DNA of 64,000 bases. Origin: Kaistia hirudinis (lineage in GTDB: Bacteria > Pseudomonadota > Alphaproteobacteria > Rhizobiales > Kaistiaceae). The notes beneath the pieces were generated by a model. The model was given only the letters and a program-made list of their open reading frames with translations. It ran no database searches and was not told the origin of the DNA. Shown here one piece after another: positions 1 to 9,718 of the stretch. The DNA lies in the NCBI RefSeq assembly GCF_014196455.1, contig NZ_JACIDS010000005.1, positions 1-64,000 of the forward strand. The letters run 5' to 3'. Each line of letters opens with the position of its first letter. Within the stretch, counting starts at the first letter, position 1. A program made the translations under genes and the position numbers.

Positions 1-93
1 ATCCAGCGCGTCAACCGCATGAGCGTCGACATCGCACTCGCCATGCTCGGCCTCGGTCACGCAGACCTCGCTAACTTCAACAAAGTCGCGTGA
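1..93 (+). CDS. C-terminal fragment of an unidentified protein
   Basis: The window opens inside an open frame that reads 30 residues and stops with TGA at 91-93. The tail contains RVNRMSVDIALAMLGLGHAD, which I do not recognise with confidence. It ends 17 bases before the flippase start on the same strand, so it could be the upstream member of the same transcription unit. Too little is visible to name a function. Confidence 0.5.
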   Translation: MQRVNRMSVDIALAMLGLGHADLANFNKVA

Positions 94-110
94 CGAGCCC
101 CGCTTAGAGC

Positions 111-1550
111 ATGGCCCTCAATCTGCGGCGCCGCGTCGCCAAGGTCTGGAATTCGCCGACGCTGATGACGTGGCTCGGGCTCGCCATCCGCCTCGGCGGG
201 CTCGCGTTGCTGCTGCCGCTGGTGCTGACCCGCCTCAGCGTGAGCGAGGTGCTGGTCTGGCAGATGTTCTCCAGCATCACGACGATGTCGATGTGGCTGG
301 ATTTCGGCTTTTCGCCGACCTTCTCGCGCATGATCGCCTTCGCCCGTGGCGGAGGCGGCGTGCCGGAAGCCCGCACGGGCCAGGAGCAGGGCCGGCTCGA
401 TCTTGCCCGCGTCATCGGCACGCAGAAGTTCATCTATCACTGGCTGGTCTTTGCGGCGCTGGTGATCATCATCGGCGTCGGCACGCTCTCGCTGATGCGG
501 CCGATCGCCGGGCTCGCCGATCCAACATCCGGCTGGATCGCCTGGGCGCTGACAGCGGCGTCGATCATGCTGTCGCTGCTCAATATCTCGAATACGAGCA
601 TCCTGATCGGCTTCGAGCAGATCGCGGCCATGCGCCGCTATGAAAGCCTGATCGCGGCGCTGCAGCTCGCCTCCACCAGCCTCGTCGTCTTCCTCGGCGG
701 CAATCTGATCGCGATCACGGCCTGCTATTCGGTCTGGGCACTCGTCGCGCTGACGGTCAACATCCTGCTGGTCCGCCGGATCGAACGCGGCGAGGATCTG
801 ACCCACCAGCCCTTCGACCGCCATGTTTTCAAATCGGTCTGGCCGGCGGCATGGCGCAGCGGCATCGGCATTCTGTTCAGCACCGGCATCATCCAGGGCA
901 GCGGCCTCGTCATGCCGCAGCTCGCCAGCGCGGCGGATGCGGCCGCCTTCCTGCTGGCGCTCCGGCTGATCACGATCGGCAGCCAGCTCTCCCAGGCGCC
1001 CTTCTATACGAAGCTCCCGGCCATGGCGAAGGCGCGCGCGGCGGGGAACCATGCCGAGGTCGAGATGCTCGCCATGCGCGGCATGCGCCTCGCGCTATGG
1101 ACCATGGCCCTCGGCGTCATCGGCCTCGTCGTGATCGTGCCGGAGGTGCTGACGCTGATCGGCAGCAAGGTCCGGATGCCGCCGCCGGAGCTTTCGGCGC
1201 TGCTCGGCCTCGCCTTCTTTGCCGAGCGCTACGGCTCGATGCACATGCAGATCTACACGCTGACCAATCACGTGATCTGGCACATCGTGAACGGCGCCAC
1301 GGGCGTGATCATGATCATCGCCTTCGTGATACTCTGGCCGCTGGTCGGCGCCCTGGCGATGCCGCTCGCCATGCTGATCGGCTATGGCGGATTGCCGCTC
1401 TGGTATGTTTCCGCGAAATCCGTGCATGTGCTCGGCGTGAGCCGGCTGGCCTTCGACTGGCGCACCGCCATTCCGCAGGCCATGATCATCATCGGCCTCT
1501 GCGCGTATTTCTGGCTCCGTCAATTGCCCGGCATCGGGTTGGGATCATGA
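111..1550 (+). CDS. Oligosaccharide flippase-like polytopic membrane protein
   Basis: The 479-residue product is almost entirely hydrophobic helices (roughly a dozen), with short basic loops. This matches the MOP/Wzx-type polysaccharide export family in size and layout. Such proteins move lipid-linked sugar units across the inner membrane. The assignment rests on topology and context: a family 2 glycosyltransferase follows with an ATGA overlap at 1547-1550, so the two are translationally coupled and probably act on the same surface glycan. Other polysaccharide-cluster membrane proteins could look similar. No polymerase or chain-length regulator is visible nearby, so the locus may continue to the left of the window. 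Confidence 0.65.
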   Translation: MALNLRRRVAKVWNSPTLMTWLGLAIRLGGLALLLPLVLTRLSVSEVLVWQMFSSITTMSMWLDFGFSPTFSRMIAFARGGGGVPEARTGQEQGRLDLARVIGTQKFIYHWLVFAALVIIIGVGTLSLMRPIAGLADPTSGWIAWALTAASIMLSLLNISNTSILIGFEQIAAMRRYESLIAALQLASTSLVVFLGGNLIAITACYSVWALVALTVNILLVRRIERGEDLTHQPFDRHVFKSVWPAAWRSGIGILFSTGIIQGSGLVMPQLASAADAAAFLLALRLITIGSQLSQAPFYTKLPAMAKARAAGNHAEVEMLAMRGMRLALWTMALGVIGLVVIVPEVLTLIGSKVRMPPPELSALLGLAFFAERYGSMHMQIYTLTNHVIWHIVNGATGVIMIIAFVILWPLVGALAMPLAMLIGYGGLPLWYVSAKSVHVLGVSRLAFDWRTAIPQAMIIIGLCAYFWLRQLPGIGLGS

Positions 1551-2374
1551 CAACCGTCTCGATCATCATTGCGACCTATAACGGCGCGGCGACGCTGGCC
1601 GCGTGCCTCGACAGCATCGCGAGCCAGACCCGGCGGCCTCTCGACGTGATCGTCATGGACGGGGCCTCGACGGACGGCACGGTCGATATCCTCGCCCGCC
1701 GCAGCGACGTCGTCACCCATTGGGCGAGCGCTCCCGACAAGGGCATCTATGATGCCTGGAACAAGGCGCTGCCGCATGTCCGCGGCGACTGGATTTGGTT
1801 CATCGGCTGCGACGACGAACTGGCCGATCCCGAGACGATCGCCTGGGCCGAGGACGAACTGGGGCAGTTCGCCGCCGACTCGGGCCTCGTCTATACCCGC
1901 GTTGCCATGATCGGCCGCAACGGACGGACGACCGAGACCATTGGACGGCCCTGGGCCGAGAGCGAAGCCGCGCTGGCCTATGGCATGTCGGTCCCGCATA
2001 CCGGGCTGATGGCGCGCCGCGAGCTCTTCGAGACCATAGGCGGCTTCGACAGCCGCTATCGCATCGCCGGCGATTTCGACTGGTTCCTGAAGGCGATGCA
2101 GCGCTCCAAGGTGGCCTTCCTCGACCGCATCACGGTTCGCGCGGCCGATACCGGTCTCTCCGGAGCTTCGGCCACTCAACTGAAGACCGTGCGCGAATTC
2201 GGCGCCATCCTCGACGCGCAGGGCCGGCGGAAATCCGCGCGATGGTACCTGCTGCTCGCCAAGGTCGGGATGAAATCCCGCCTGAGCCAGATGATCTCGC
2301 CGCGCGTCATGGGCTGGCTGGTCGACGCCTACCGGGTGGCGACACTGCGCCGCCCGCGCATGTCGTCGCGATAA
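1547..2374 (+). CDS. Family 2 glycosyltransferase
   Basis: 275 residues starting at the ATG that overlaps the flippase stop. The N-terminus has the GT-A nucleotide-sugar fold signature VSIIIATYNG (residues 4-13), then DGASTDGT near 38-45, KGIYDAWNKAL at 65-75 and the acidic pair CDD at 88-90 expected for metal and sugar-nucleotide binding. The KGIYDAWNKA element is typical of WcaA-like GT2 enzymes that build extracellular or O-antigen polysaccharides. The donor and acceptor cannot be read from sequence. It is translationally coupled to the flippase, and a cytoplasmic role adding a sugar to a lipid-linked precursor is inferred. Confidence 0.85.
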   Translation: MTTVSIIIATYNGAATLAACLDSIASQTRRPLDVIVMDGASTDGTVDILARRSDVVTHWASAPDKGIYDAWNKALPHVRGDWIWFIGCDDELADPETIAWAEDELGQFAADSGLVYTRVAMIGRNGRTTETIGRPWAESEAALAYGMSVPHTGLMARRELFETIGGFDSRYRIAGDFDWFLKAMQRSKVAFLDRITVRAADTGLSGASATQLKTVREFGAILDAQGRRKSARWYLLLAKVGMKSRLSQMISPRVMGWLVDAYRVATLRRPRMSSR

Positions 2375-2381
2375 GAAAAGC

Positions 2382-3008
2382 TCAGGCCGCGATCGGCGTG
2401 ACGCCGGCGCGGATCTCGCCCCGGCGCAGCAGCCCGAACAGATGGGCATAGCCGAGCACGTCCTGCAGCGCGTGATGGGTGTGCTGGTGTCCGCCAAACC
2501 ACTCGCGGGGATATTTCTCGCGCTTGCAGTCGAGATAGCTCCAGCCGGTCGCGGCCATCACCATCGAAGGAATATCGATGCCGGTGCCGTGGAAGATGCC
2601 GGGATCGCGCGGGCGGATGAAGAGCCGGCGTGCCATGAAGCGCTGCAGATAATAGTCGATCCAGGCGCCGTCGAACGAGACCGGATGCGAGACGAAGACC
2701 GGCGTGCCGGCATGCGAGAGGGCCCAATCGGCCCAGGCCCGGATCGCTGCGCCGGGCTCGACCGGCGCTTCCGTCGCCTGCTGCCATTCGAACGGATGAC
2801 CCGACCACCAGTCCATCGTGCCCGGATCGGGCGCGGCACCCTCGAGCGTGGCGAAATTGATCGTGAACGTGCCGAGATCCCTGCCCTCCTCGTCGCGCGC
2901 GACGGAGGCGAGGCTGATCATCGAATTCGGTCCCGGATCCGGTCCGTCGGCCTCGATGTCCGTGACGATATAGACCGCCCGCGCGGCGCCGTCGCTCGTG
3001 TTCGTCAT
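2382..3008 (-). CDS. 3'-5' exonuclease, DEDDh family
   Basis: 208 residues from the ATG at 3006-3008. An ATG-less upstream extension is possible, but its arginine-rich composition argues against it. The acidic pair is in TDIEADG (D17, E19), a further Asp lies in HPVSFDGAWIDYY, and the C-terminal HALQD supplies the H-x4-D of the DEDDh subclass (RNase T/DnaQ-like fold). Such enzymes remove nucleotides from 3' ends of RNA or DNA. It is a stand-alone domain, not a polymerase subunit by size. It is convergent with the glycosyltransferase (7-base gap), so it is probably unrelated to the polysaccharide genes. Confidence 0.75.
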   Translation of the reverse strand: MTNTSDGAARAVYIVTDIEADGPDPGPNSMISLASVARDEEGRDLGTFTINFATLEGAAPDPGTMDWWSGHPFEWQQATEAPVEPGAAIRAWADWALSHAGTPVFVSHPVSFDGAWIDYYLQRFMARRLFIRPRDPGIFHGTGIDIPSMVMAATGWSYLDCKREKYPREWFGGHQHTHHALQDVLGYAHLFGLLRRGEIRAGVTPIAA

Positions 3009-3129
3009 GAGGCTCGTCCGATGAAAGGGATGGCGCGGGCGATTGGAAGCCCGCAGCCTGAGAAGCGTAGAGCAAGGCGGCGCCGGCGATAACGGCACCG
3101 CGACGTGGCGGATGGTCTCAGCGGCGAAG

Positions 3130-4062
3130 CTAGAAGACCGGGGCTTCGACGCCGGCGCTACGGCAGGCGATGGTGAGCGTATTCGCCATCAGCATGGCAA
3201 TGGTCATGGGGCCGACGCCGCCGGGGACAGGCGTGATGGCGCGGGCGCGCTGCGCCGCCTCGGCATAGGCGACGTCTCCGACGAGGCGCGTCTTGCCTTC
3301 GCCGCGCTCGGGCGCCGGAATGCGGTTCATGCCGACGTCGATCACCACGGCGCCCGGCTTGATCCAATCGCCGCGCACCATCTCGGCGCGCCCGACGGCG
3401 GCGACGAGGATATCGGCCCGCGCGGCGAGCGCCGGCAGGTCGTGGCTGCGCGAATGGGCGATCGTCACCGTGCAGCTTTCCTGCAGCAGCAATTGCGCCA
3501 TCGGCTTGCCGACGATGTTGGAGCGGCCGATGACGAGGGCATCGAGCCCGGCGAGACCTCCCGGCAAGGCGCGGCGGATCAGCGTCAGGCAGCCGGCGGG
3601 CGTGCAGGAGATCAGCGCGCGGTCGCGCTCGCCGATGGCGAGTCGCCCGACATTCACCGGATGGAAGCCGTCGACATCCTTGGCCGGATCGATCGCCTCG
3701 ATCACCGCCATGGGATCGAGATGCTTCGGCAGCGGCATCTGCACGAGGATGCCGTCGATCGCGGCATCGGCATTCAGCGCCGCGACGAGATCGAGCAATT
3801 CGTCCTGCCCGGTGTCGATCGGCAGCGTGTACTGAACGGAATGGAAGCCGAGTTCCTTGGCCTTGCGGCCCTTGGCGCCGACATAGACCTGGCTCGCCGG
3901 GTCCTCGCCGACGAGGATCACGGCGAGGCCGGGCGCGCGATGGCCGCGCGCGACAAGGTGCTCGACTTCGGCCGCGATGCGCGCGGTGACTTCGGCAGCG
4001 ACCGCCTTGCCGTCGAGGACGAGGGCCGACGCGTCAGCGGAAGACGACGGTTCGTGAGCCAT
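3130..4062 (-). CDS. folD: Bifunctional methylenetetrahydrofolate dehydrogenase / methenyl-THF cyclohydrolase
   Basis: 310 residues. It shows the FolD signatures [14 protein letters not shown] (catalytic Tyr and Lys), [21 protein letters not shown], the NADP-binding [16 protein letters not shown] and the C-terminal [16 protein letters not shown]. It interconverts 5,10-methylene-THF, methenyl-THF and 10-formyl-THF in the cytoplasm. The chosen ATG (4060-4062) makes the gene overlap the 3' end of purU by 29 bases. Translation coupling with purU is therefore likely, and the pair balances the formyl-THF pool. A slightly shorter start inside the overlap cannot be excluded. Confidence 0.95.
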   Translation of the reverse strand: MAHEPSSSADASALVLDGKAVAAEVTARIAAEVEHLVARGHRAPGLAVILVGEDPASQVYVGAKGRKAKELGFHSVQYTLPIDTGQDELLDLVAALNADAAIDGILVQMPLPKHLDPMAVIEAIDPAKDVDGFHPVNVGRLAIGERDRALISCTPAGCLTLIRRALPGGLAGLDALVIGRSNIVGKPMAQLLLQESCTVTIAHSRSHDLPALAARADILVAAVGRAEMVRGDWIKPGAVVIDVGMNRIPAPERGEGKTRLVGDVAYAEAAQRARAITPVPGGVGPMTIAMLMANTLTIACRSAGVEAPVF

Positions 4063-4894
4063 TGAGCAGCACCCGGTTTTCGAGATGGAACTTGATCGCC
4101 CGTGCCAGCACCGCATTCTCGATGTCGCGGCCGATCGCGATCATCTCCTCGGCCGACATCGCATGATCCACCCGTCCGACGTCCTGCTCGATGATCGGGC
4201 CCTCGTCGAGATCCGCCGTCACGTAATGCGCGGTCGCGCCGATCAGCTTCACGCCGCGCTCATGCGCGCGGTGATAGGGCTTGGCGCCCTTGAAGCTCGG
4301 CAGGAAGGAATGGTGGATGTTGATCACCCGTCCGGCGAGCCGCGCGGAGAGCTCCGGCGAGAGCACCTGCATGTAGCGGGCGAGCACGACGAGATCGACC
4401 TTCTCCTTCTCGATCAGCGCCAGCAGCGCCGCCTCCTGCGCCTCCTTGCCGGCCGGCTCGAGCGGCAGATAGTGGTAGGGCAGCCCCTCGCCCTCGACAC
4501 GTCGGCGCATCGTCTCATGGTTGGAAACGACGGAGACGAGCTCCATGCGCAACTGCCCGATCGAATTGCGATAGAGCAGATCGTTCAGGCAGTGCCCCAT
4601 CTTGGAGACGAGGATCATGACGCGCGGCTTCACCGCGAGGTCGTGCAGCTGCCACTTGAAATCATAGCCCGTGGCGACGGGGAGGAAGCCGCGCTCGAAG
4701 CTCTCGCGCGTCACGGTCTGCGGCGCGGCGAAGGACACGCGCATGAAGAAGCGGCCGCTGTCGGGATCGCCATACTGGGCGCTCTCGACGATGTTGCAAT
4801 CCTGCGACGCGATCGAATTGGCGACAGCCGCGACGATGCCGCGGCGATCGCCGCAGGAAAGGGTCAGGACGAAACGGGCGGGTTCTGCCGGCAT
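4034..4894 (-). CDS. purU: Formyltetrahydrofolate deformylase
   Basis: 286 residues from the ATG at 4892-4894 (a TTG two codons upstream is also possible). An N-terminal ACT domain ([16 protein letters not shown], residues ~14-29) precedes a formyltransferase domain with the [19 protein letters not shown] signature and the catalytic Asp region ADLDEGPI. PurU hydrolyses 10-formyl-THF to THF and formate, supplying formate for PurT-type purine synthesis and controlling the one-carbon pool. It is upstream of and overlaps folD. The gene upstream is divergent, so the promoter lies in 4895-5063. Confidence 0.94.
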   Translation of the reverse strand: MPAEPARFVLTLSCGDRRGIVAAVANSIASQDCNIVESAQYGDPDSGRFFMRVSFAAPQTVTRESFERGFLPVATGYDFKWQLHDLAVKPRVMILVSKMGHCLNDLLYRNSIGQLRMELVSVVSNHETMRRRVEGEGLPYHYLPLEPAGKEAQEAALLALIEKEKVDLVVLARYMQVLSPELSARLAGRVINIHHSFLPSFKGAKPYHRAHERGVKLIGATAHYVTADLDEGPIIEQDVGRVDHAMSAEEMIAIGRDIENAVLARAIKFHLENRVLLNGSRTVVFR

Positions 4895-5063
4895 TTTCAA
4901 CTTCGCGAGACTGTGGAGAGGTGCCGGGGCGCCGCCCGGCAGGCCGTTCCCTAGGCTGCTGCGGCGATGCCGTCAACCGCCGCGGCGTCGCGCCCGCAGC
5001 GCGCCGCCTTGCAAGGGCCGCGCGCTTCGGGAATGGTGGCCCGCGCAGCCTCAAAGAGCCATC

Positions 5064-5759
5064 ATGTCAGACCAAGCCTGTCTCTTCCCGCCCGCCCCGC
5101 CCACCACCCTGCCGATCGAGGGCATGGACCTCCGCTTCCCGGTGCACCGGGTCTATTGCGTCGGGCGGAACTATGCGGCCCATGCGCGCGAGATGGGGCA
5201 TGATCCCGACCGGGACCCGCCCTTCTTCTTCCTGAAGAACCCCGATGATCTTGTCCTGCCCGGCACGCCCGTCCCCTATCCGCCCCTGACCAGCGATCTG
5301 CATCACGAGGTCGAACTGGTCGTCGCGCTCGACAAGGGCGGCAGCGACATCGACCCCGCCACGGCGCTCGACCATGTCTTCGGCTATGCCGTCGGGCTCG
5401 ATCTGACGCGGCGCGACGTTCAGGCGGAAGCGAAGAAGCTGGCGCGGCCCTGGGCGACGGCCAAGGCCTTCGCCGCATCGGCGCCGATCGGCGCCATCGT
5501 TCCCGCAAGCCGCATCGGCCACCCGGCCGCCGGCCGCATCACCGCCGAGGTCGGCGGCGCGATCCGGCAGGACGGCGACATAGCGCAGATGATCTGGGGC
5601 GTCGCGGACATCATCGCCCATTTGTCGCGCTGGTTCGTGCTGGCGCCGGGCGACGTGATCTTCACCGGCACGCCGGCGGGCGTCGGCGGCCTCGTGCGCG
5701 GCGACACGGTAACCGCGAAGATCGAGGGTATCGGCGCGATCAGCACGACGATCGCTTAA
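5064..5759 (+). CDS. Fumarylacetoacetate hydrolase family protein
   Basis: 231 residues beginning at the ATG at 5064, where homology to the family begins (VHRVYCVGRNYAAHAREMG). Metal-binding acidic residues are in DLHHEVELVVAL, followed by DLTRRDVQAEAKK and the family-closing FTGTPAGVG. Length and motifs match the small FAHD1/YcgM-type members, which act as acylpyruvate hydrolases or oxaloacetate decarboxylases, rather than the large tyrosine-pathway FAH. The exact substrate cannot be assigned. It is divergent from purU and is followed 80 bases downstream by nadK on the same strand. Confidence 0.85.
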   Translation: MSDQACLFPPAPPTTLPIEGMDLRFPVHRVYCVGRNYAAHAREMGHDPDRDPPFFFLKNPDDLVLPGTPVPYPPLTSDLHHEVELVVALDKGGSDIDPATALDHVFGYAVGLDLTRRDVQAEAKKLARPWATAKAFAASAPIGAIVPASRIGHPAAGRITAEVGGAIRQDGDIAQMIWGVADIIAHLSRWFVLAPGDVIFTGTPAGVGGLVRGDTVTAKIEGIGAISTTIA

Positions 5760-5839
5760 CGGGCACCCAGGTTGGAATGGCTCCGGCGGCGTGATACGCC
5801 GCTCGGGCGAACGGCGGGGCACCGCTACGGGGGACTGGA

Positions 5840-6622
5840 ATGACGGCCGCAGCAGATTTCGAGGGCGCGATTGCCTTCATCGCGAGCAGCGCCCCCGAGG
5901 CGCAGCTCGCGGCCGAGCGGCTCGGCGCGCGCTATGGCTGCGTCGACCCCGAAAATGCCGATGTCATCGTCGCGCTCGGCGGCGATGGCTTCATGCTGCA
6001 GACGCTGCACCGCTTCATGAATTCGGGGCGGCCCATCTACGGCATGAACCGCGGCTCGGTCGGCTTCCTCATGAACGAGTTCCGCGAGGACGAGCTGACA
6101 TCCCGCCTCGCCGCAGCCATCCGCTCCACCATCCATCCGCTGCGGATGGACGCCTTCGATGTCGCCGGCAATGAGCATCGCGCCTATGCGATCAATGAAG
6201 TCTCGCTGTTCCGCCAGTCCTACCAGACGGCCAAGATCAAGATCTCGATCGACGGGCAGACGCGGCTCGAGGAGCTGACCGGCGACGGCGTGCTCGTCGC
6301 GACACCCGCGGGTTCGACGGCCTATAATCTCTCGGCGCATGGCCCGATCCTGCCGATCCAGGCACCGCTTCTGGCGCTGACGCCGATCAGCGCCTTCCGC
6401 CCCCGCCTCTGGCGCGGCGCGCTCGTCCCGGACCGCGTCACGCTGAGCTTCGAGGTGCTGGAACCCGAGAAGCGGCCGGTGAACGCCGTCGCTGATCACA
6501 CCGAGGTCAAATCCGTGCTCTCGATCTCGGTGAAGCAGGATCGGCGCGTGCAGAGCCTCATCCTGTTCGATCCCGGCCATAGCTGGGACGACCGGATCCT
6601 CGCCGAACAATTCCGATATTGA
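5840..6622 (+). CDS. nadK: NAD kinase
   Basis: 260 residues with the diagnostic GGDG at 47-50 in [13 protein letters not shown], the NE of AINEVSLFR, and [13 protein letters not shown], which together form the ATP/NAD site. It phosphorylates NAD to NADP in the cytosol. The ATG at 5840 follows a good GGGGGACTGG ribosome site. It is convergent with the DUF2336 gene (7 bases between stops). The lack of a long N-terminal extension is typical of alphaproteobacterial enzymes. Confidence 0.95.
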   Translation: MTAAADFEGAIAFIASSAPEAQLAAERLGARYGCVDPENADVIVALGGDGFMLQTLHRFMNSGRPIYGMNRGSVGFLMNEFREDELTSRLAAAIRSTIHPLRMDAFDVAGNEHRAYAINEVSLFRQSYQTAKIKISIDGQTRLEELTGDGVLVATPAGSTAYNLSAHGPILPIQAPLLALTPISAFRPRLWRGALVPDRVTLSFEVLEPEKRPVNAVADHTEVKSVLSISVKQDRRVQSLILFDPGHSWDDRILAEQFRY

Positions 6623-6629
6623 GAAGGCT

Positions 6630-7772
6630 TTAGGCCGCCGAGCGATAGCTCAGGGCAAGAGAACGCGCCTCGATGCGCGCCTCGTCGGCGGCGAAGCGGC
6701 GCAGCATCGCCGCGAGTTCGTTCGATTCGCCGGCCGTCATCTCGACATAGCGGGCGAGAACCGCCTCAACCGTGCGCCGCGCGAGATCCAGCCGGCCGGG
6801 CGGCGTCGGAGCCATCGCGGCGTCCTGCACGACCTCGACCGCCGCGATGAAGGCGCCGAAGGCCGACGCCGGGATTCCAGCGCGCCCGAGCACGGCCTTG
6901 AGTGCCGCCGCGCGATCGGCGCGCAGTACGGCGGCGACGCGCCGTTCGGGCATGCGGGCGAGGACCGCCAGCGCCGCGCCGAGAAAGGGAATATTGCCGG
7001 CGCAGACCGCGCGCAGCAGCAGCGCCGTCGTCAGCTGGCCGGTAATGCGCAGATGCTCGGCCAGCGCCGCCAGATCTTCCGCCGCCGTTTCCGCCGCGAT
7101 CGAGATGGTGGCGCGCTCGCAGGCTTCCCGCGTCACGCGCTGCACGCGATCGGGCGCGATCCATTGCCGCTCCGCGATCAGTGCGCCGAGCCGGTCGCCG
7201 AGCCCGCGAATGAGACGCTGGCGGCAATCGACCGGCAGGTCGCGTCGCGTCAGCAGACGGTCACGGATCGACGCGTCCTCGCCATGGCGTTCGGCGAGAC
7301 GAACGAGGCTGATCGCAGCGATCGTCGCATCGGGATTGTCCAGCAGCGCACGGCAGGCCTCCGCATCGCCGACTTCGGCGAGGGCGGCCGCGAGCGAGGT
7401 CGAGACCGGCAGGCGCGAGGCGATCGCCGCCTGGCGTGGCCCGTCGACGGCGGCGGCGATGTCCACCAATTCGGCATCGATGAACAGCGGCGAACAGGAG
7501 AGGATGAGGCCCGCGATCTCGAACTGGTCGGCCGCGAGCGTCAGCACGATGTGCCGCGGCGCACGCGGCTCGGCGGCGAACACATCGGCCAGCGCATAGC
7601 GCACGGCGAGTGAAGGGTCATCGAGCAGTACGGTCAGCGCGGCTTCCATGCCGCGCCGGGCCGTGTCGTCGACCTTCGAATGCAGGAAGGCGCGCGCCAT
7701 GGCATGCGCCGCGTCCGCACGGCGTTCGGCGGGCGCGGTTTCCATCCATTCGAGGAACTGGCGGACGATCAT
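6630..7772 (-). CDS. DUF2336 domain-containing protein
   Basis: 380 residues, alanine- and arginine-rich, and mainly helical with HEAT-like repeats. Examples are the pattern LLDDPSLAVRYALADVFA and LLDNPDATIAAISLVRLAERH, which fit short alpha-alpha repeat units. The architecture matches the alphaproteobacterial DUF2336 family, whose function is not established to my knowledge. No signal peptide or catalytic motif is seen. It is monocistronic between nadK (convergent) and the nitroreductase gene. A scaffold or protein-binding role is only an inference from the repeat fold. Confidence 0.7.
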   Translation of the reverse strand: MIVRQFLEWMETAPAERRADAAHAMARAFLHSKVDDTARRGMEAALTVLLDDPSLAVRYALADVFAAEPRAPRHIVLTLAADQFEIAGLILSCSPLFIDAELVDIAAAVDGPRQAAIASRLPVSTSLAAALAEVGDAEACRALLDNPDATIAAISLVRLAERHGEDASIRDRLLTRRDLPVDCRQRLIRGLGDRLGALIAERQWIAPDRVQRVTREACERATISIAAETAAEDLAALAEHLRITGQLTTALLLRAVCAGNIPFLGAALAVLARMPERRVAAVLRADRAAALKAVLGRAGIPASAFGAFIAAVEVVQDAAMAPTPPGRLDLARRTVEAVLARYVEMTAGESNELAAMLRRFAADEARIEARSLALSYRSAA

Positions 7773-7862
7773 CGATCCTTCGGCGATCCGGTAGCTGCGG
7801 ATGCCGAAGACTGCACCTCAAGACGTTAAGGATCGGCTAACCATAATGGCGCCGCATCCTGT

Positions 7863-8441
7863 TCAGGCTGCAGGCGGCGTCCAGTCGGTCACGATGTCGG
7901 CCAGCGCCGGGCGCGGACGCTCGAAGGGCGCCGTGTTGGGCGTGCCGATATAGACGAGCCCGACCAGCCGCTCTTCGGGCTTCAACCCCAGGAGTGCGCG
8001 GGCCTCCTCGTCATAGGTCACCCATTCGGTCAGCCATTGCGCGACGAAGCCCATGGCGTTGGCGGCAACGACGAGGTTCATCGCGGCGGCGCCGGCGGAC
8101 ATCAGCTGCTCCCATTCCGGGATCTTCACATGCGGCGCCGCACGGCTGACGACGGCGACGACGAGCGGCGAGCGCGTGAAACGCGTGCGCTCGAAGTCGA
8201 TGGCCTTGGGATCAGCATCCGGGCGCTTGCGGGCGAACAGCGCGGCCGTGGCCTCGCCGGCCGCCGCGCGAGCCTCGCCGCGAAACAGGATGAAGCGCCA
8301 GGGCGCGAGCTTGCCGTGATCGGGCACGCGCGAAGCGATGGTGAGGAGGTCCTCGATCTGGGCATCGGTCGGGCCGGGCTCGACGATGTTGGACGAGGGA
8401 ATGGAGCGGCGCGTCTTCAGAAGCGTAAGCGTATCGGTCAT
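7863..8441 (-). CDS. Nitroreductase family protein
   Basis: 192 residues from the ATG at 8439-8441. It has the FMN-binding TRRSIPSSN start motif, DHGKLAPWRFILF and the C-terminal GLKPEERLVGLVYIGTP segment. This resembles the small YdjA-like members of the family, which are FMN-dependent NAD(P)H oxidoreductases of nitro or quinone compounds. The physiological substrate is unknown. It lies alone between a convergent-tail DUF2336 gene and a divergent secreted protein gene. Confidence 0.85.
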   Translation of the reverse strand: MTDTLTLLKTRRSIPSSNIVEPGPTDAQIEDLLTIASRVPDHGKLAPWRFILFRGEARAAAGEATAALFARKRPDADPKAIDFERTRFTRSPLVVAVVSRAAPHVKIPEWEQLMSAGAAAMNLVVAANAMGFVAQWLTEWVTYDEEARALLGLKPEERLVGLVYIGTPNTAPFERPRPALADIVTDWTPPAA

Positions 8442-8648
8442 CGGATCTTTGCGGGATGGAGACAAGGAAGGTGGCGCTCGGCCGCAGCGACCGATTGGCT
8501 AGGCAAGAGATCGGACGATTTTGCCGCCAGCGCAACCCCGCGGCGTCGCCCGCGCGATGCCGCGATTGCCGATGGGCCTTGAATTCGCCACCCTCCTCGG
8601 GCTCTAAAGAGGGTCTGATTTCAAGTCGACCGGGAGTCGCACGCCGTC

Positions 8649-9653
8649 ATGAAACCGGTGCACCTGCGCCGCGGCCTGCTGCCGATGGCGGCCGTTTTCG
8701 CAATGATGATCCTCTCCTCCGCTCTCGCGCAGGAGGCTCCGCCGACGCCGCCCGCCGACATTCCGGACGGCGCCGCCGCGGCCGATCCGATGCCGCTCGC
8801 GCCCATCCTTCCCCAGACCCTCGACCCGGCCGCGCTCCTGAAGCCGGCGCAGCCGGGCGAAGCCGCGGGCCGATCCGCAGCGCCGAAGGAACCGCCGCCC
8901 AATCTCACGCTCGCGGCCAAGCTGACGGACAAGGGCGAACCGCTGCGAGCCGGCATCACCTGGCGCGTCTTCGCCGACAAGCCCGGCCGCGACGGCAAGC
9001 TGCCGCTGGTGCGCGAAGCGAAGGGCGGCACGGTGCATCTGGCGCTGAAGCCGGGCACCTATATCGTCCACGTGGCCTATGGGCGTGCCGGAATCTCGAA
9101 GCAGATCCGCGTCGACAAGTCGGCGAGTTCCGACACGATCGTGCTGAATGCCGGCGCGCTCAAGCTGACGGCAGAGGTCGGCAAGGACCGCAAGCTCAAC
9201 CCGAATCAGGTGGTGTTCGACATCTATCGCGGCACTGACGGCCAGGACGCCGAGACCGATCCGCTGGTGAGCGACGTCGCCCCCGAGCAGACGGTGCGGC
9301 TCGCCGCCGGCACCTATCACGTGGTCAGCCGCTATGGCGACGCCAATGCGTCGGTGCGCGCGGATATCCGCGTCGAAGCCGGCAAGCTCACCGAGGCGAC
9401 GCTGTTCCAGAAGGCCGCCCATATCACGCTGAAGCTGGTCGCAGAATCCGGCGGCGAGGCGCTCGCCAACACGTCATGGTCGGTGGTGACGCCGGGCGGC
9501 GACAGCGTTTTCGACAGCGTCGGCGCCTTCCCGGAGGTCGTGCTGGCGATCGGCGACTACACCGCCGTCGCGAAGCACGACAACAAGATCTACGAGAAGA
9601 GCTTCACGGTGGAGTCAGGCGCCGATCGCGACGTCGAGGTCATGGCGCAATAG
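8649..9653 (+). CDS. Secreted protein with three tandem beta-type repeats
   Basis: 334 residues. A signal peptide ends near SSALAQ (residue ~28), followed by a proline/alanine-rich linker (~29-85). The rest is about three related ~85-residue units sharing the pattern L-x-A-x6-G-x-PL then V-x-L-x2-GTY-x-V-x3-YG and ending on a V-E-x-G turn (KPGTYIVHVAYG, AAGTYHVVSRYG, AIGDYTAVAKHD). This looks like repeated immunoglobulin- or carboxypeptidase-regulatory-like beta sandwiches in the periplasm or on the surface. I do not recognise the family and assign no function. A strong hairpin separates it from convergent thrS. Confidence 0.75.
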   Translation: MKPVHLRRGLLPMAAVFAMMILSSALAQEAPPTPPADIPDGAAAADPMPLAPILPQTLDPAALLKPAQPGEAAGRSAAPKEPPPNLTLAAKLTDKGEPLRAGITWRVFADKPGRDGKLPLVREAKGGTVHLALKPGTYIVHVAYGRAGISKQIRVDKSASSDTIVLNAGALKLTAEVGKDRKLNPNQVVFDIYRGTDGQDAETDPLVSDVAPEQTVRLAAGTYHVVSRYGDANASVRADIRVEAGKLTEATLFQKAAHITLKLVAESGGEALANTSWSVVTPGGDSVFDSVGAFPEVVLAIGDYTAVAKHDNKIYEKSFTVESGADRDVEVMAQ

Positions 9654-9678
9654 CGACGGCGCAGGGACCCGGGCGCCG

Positions 9679-9715
9679 AAGGATCCGGGCGCCATGGCGC
9701 CCGGACCTTTGGTTT
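9679..9715. terminator. Strong GC-rich hairpin between convergent genes
   Basis: A perfect 22-base palindrome lies at 9684-9705 (centre CCATGG) and is flanked by AAGG and CCTTT, which extend the stem. The T-tract on the plus side (CCTTTGGTTT) is weak. It sits in the 65-base gap between the secreted protein gene and the end of thrS, and probably terminates transcription from both sides. Confidence 0.6.
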
Positions 9716-9718
9716 CGC

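Noticed and set aside
57-1052. Long minus-strand frame of 331 codons opposite the flippase gene
   Set aside because: It mirrors the flippase in another frame and is full of Arg, Asp and Gln with no fold, as expected for an antisense shadow of a high-GC gene.
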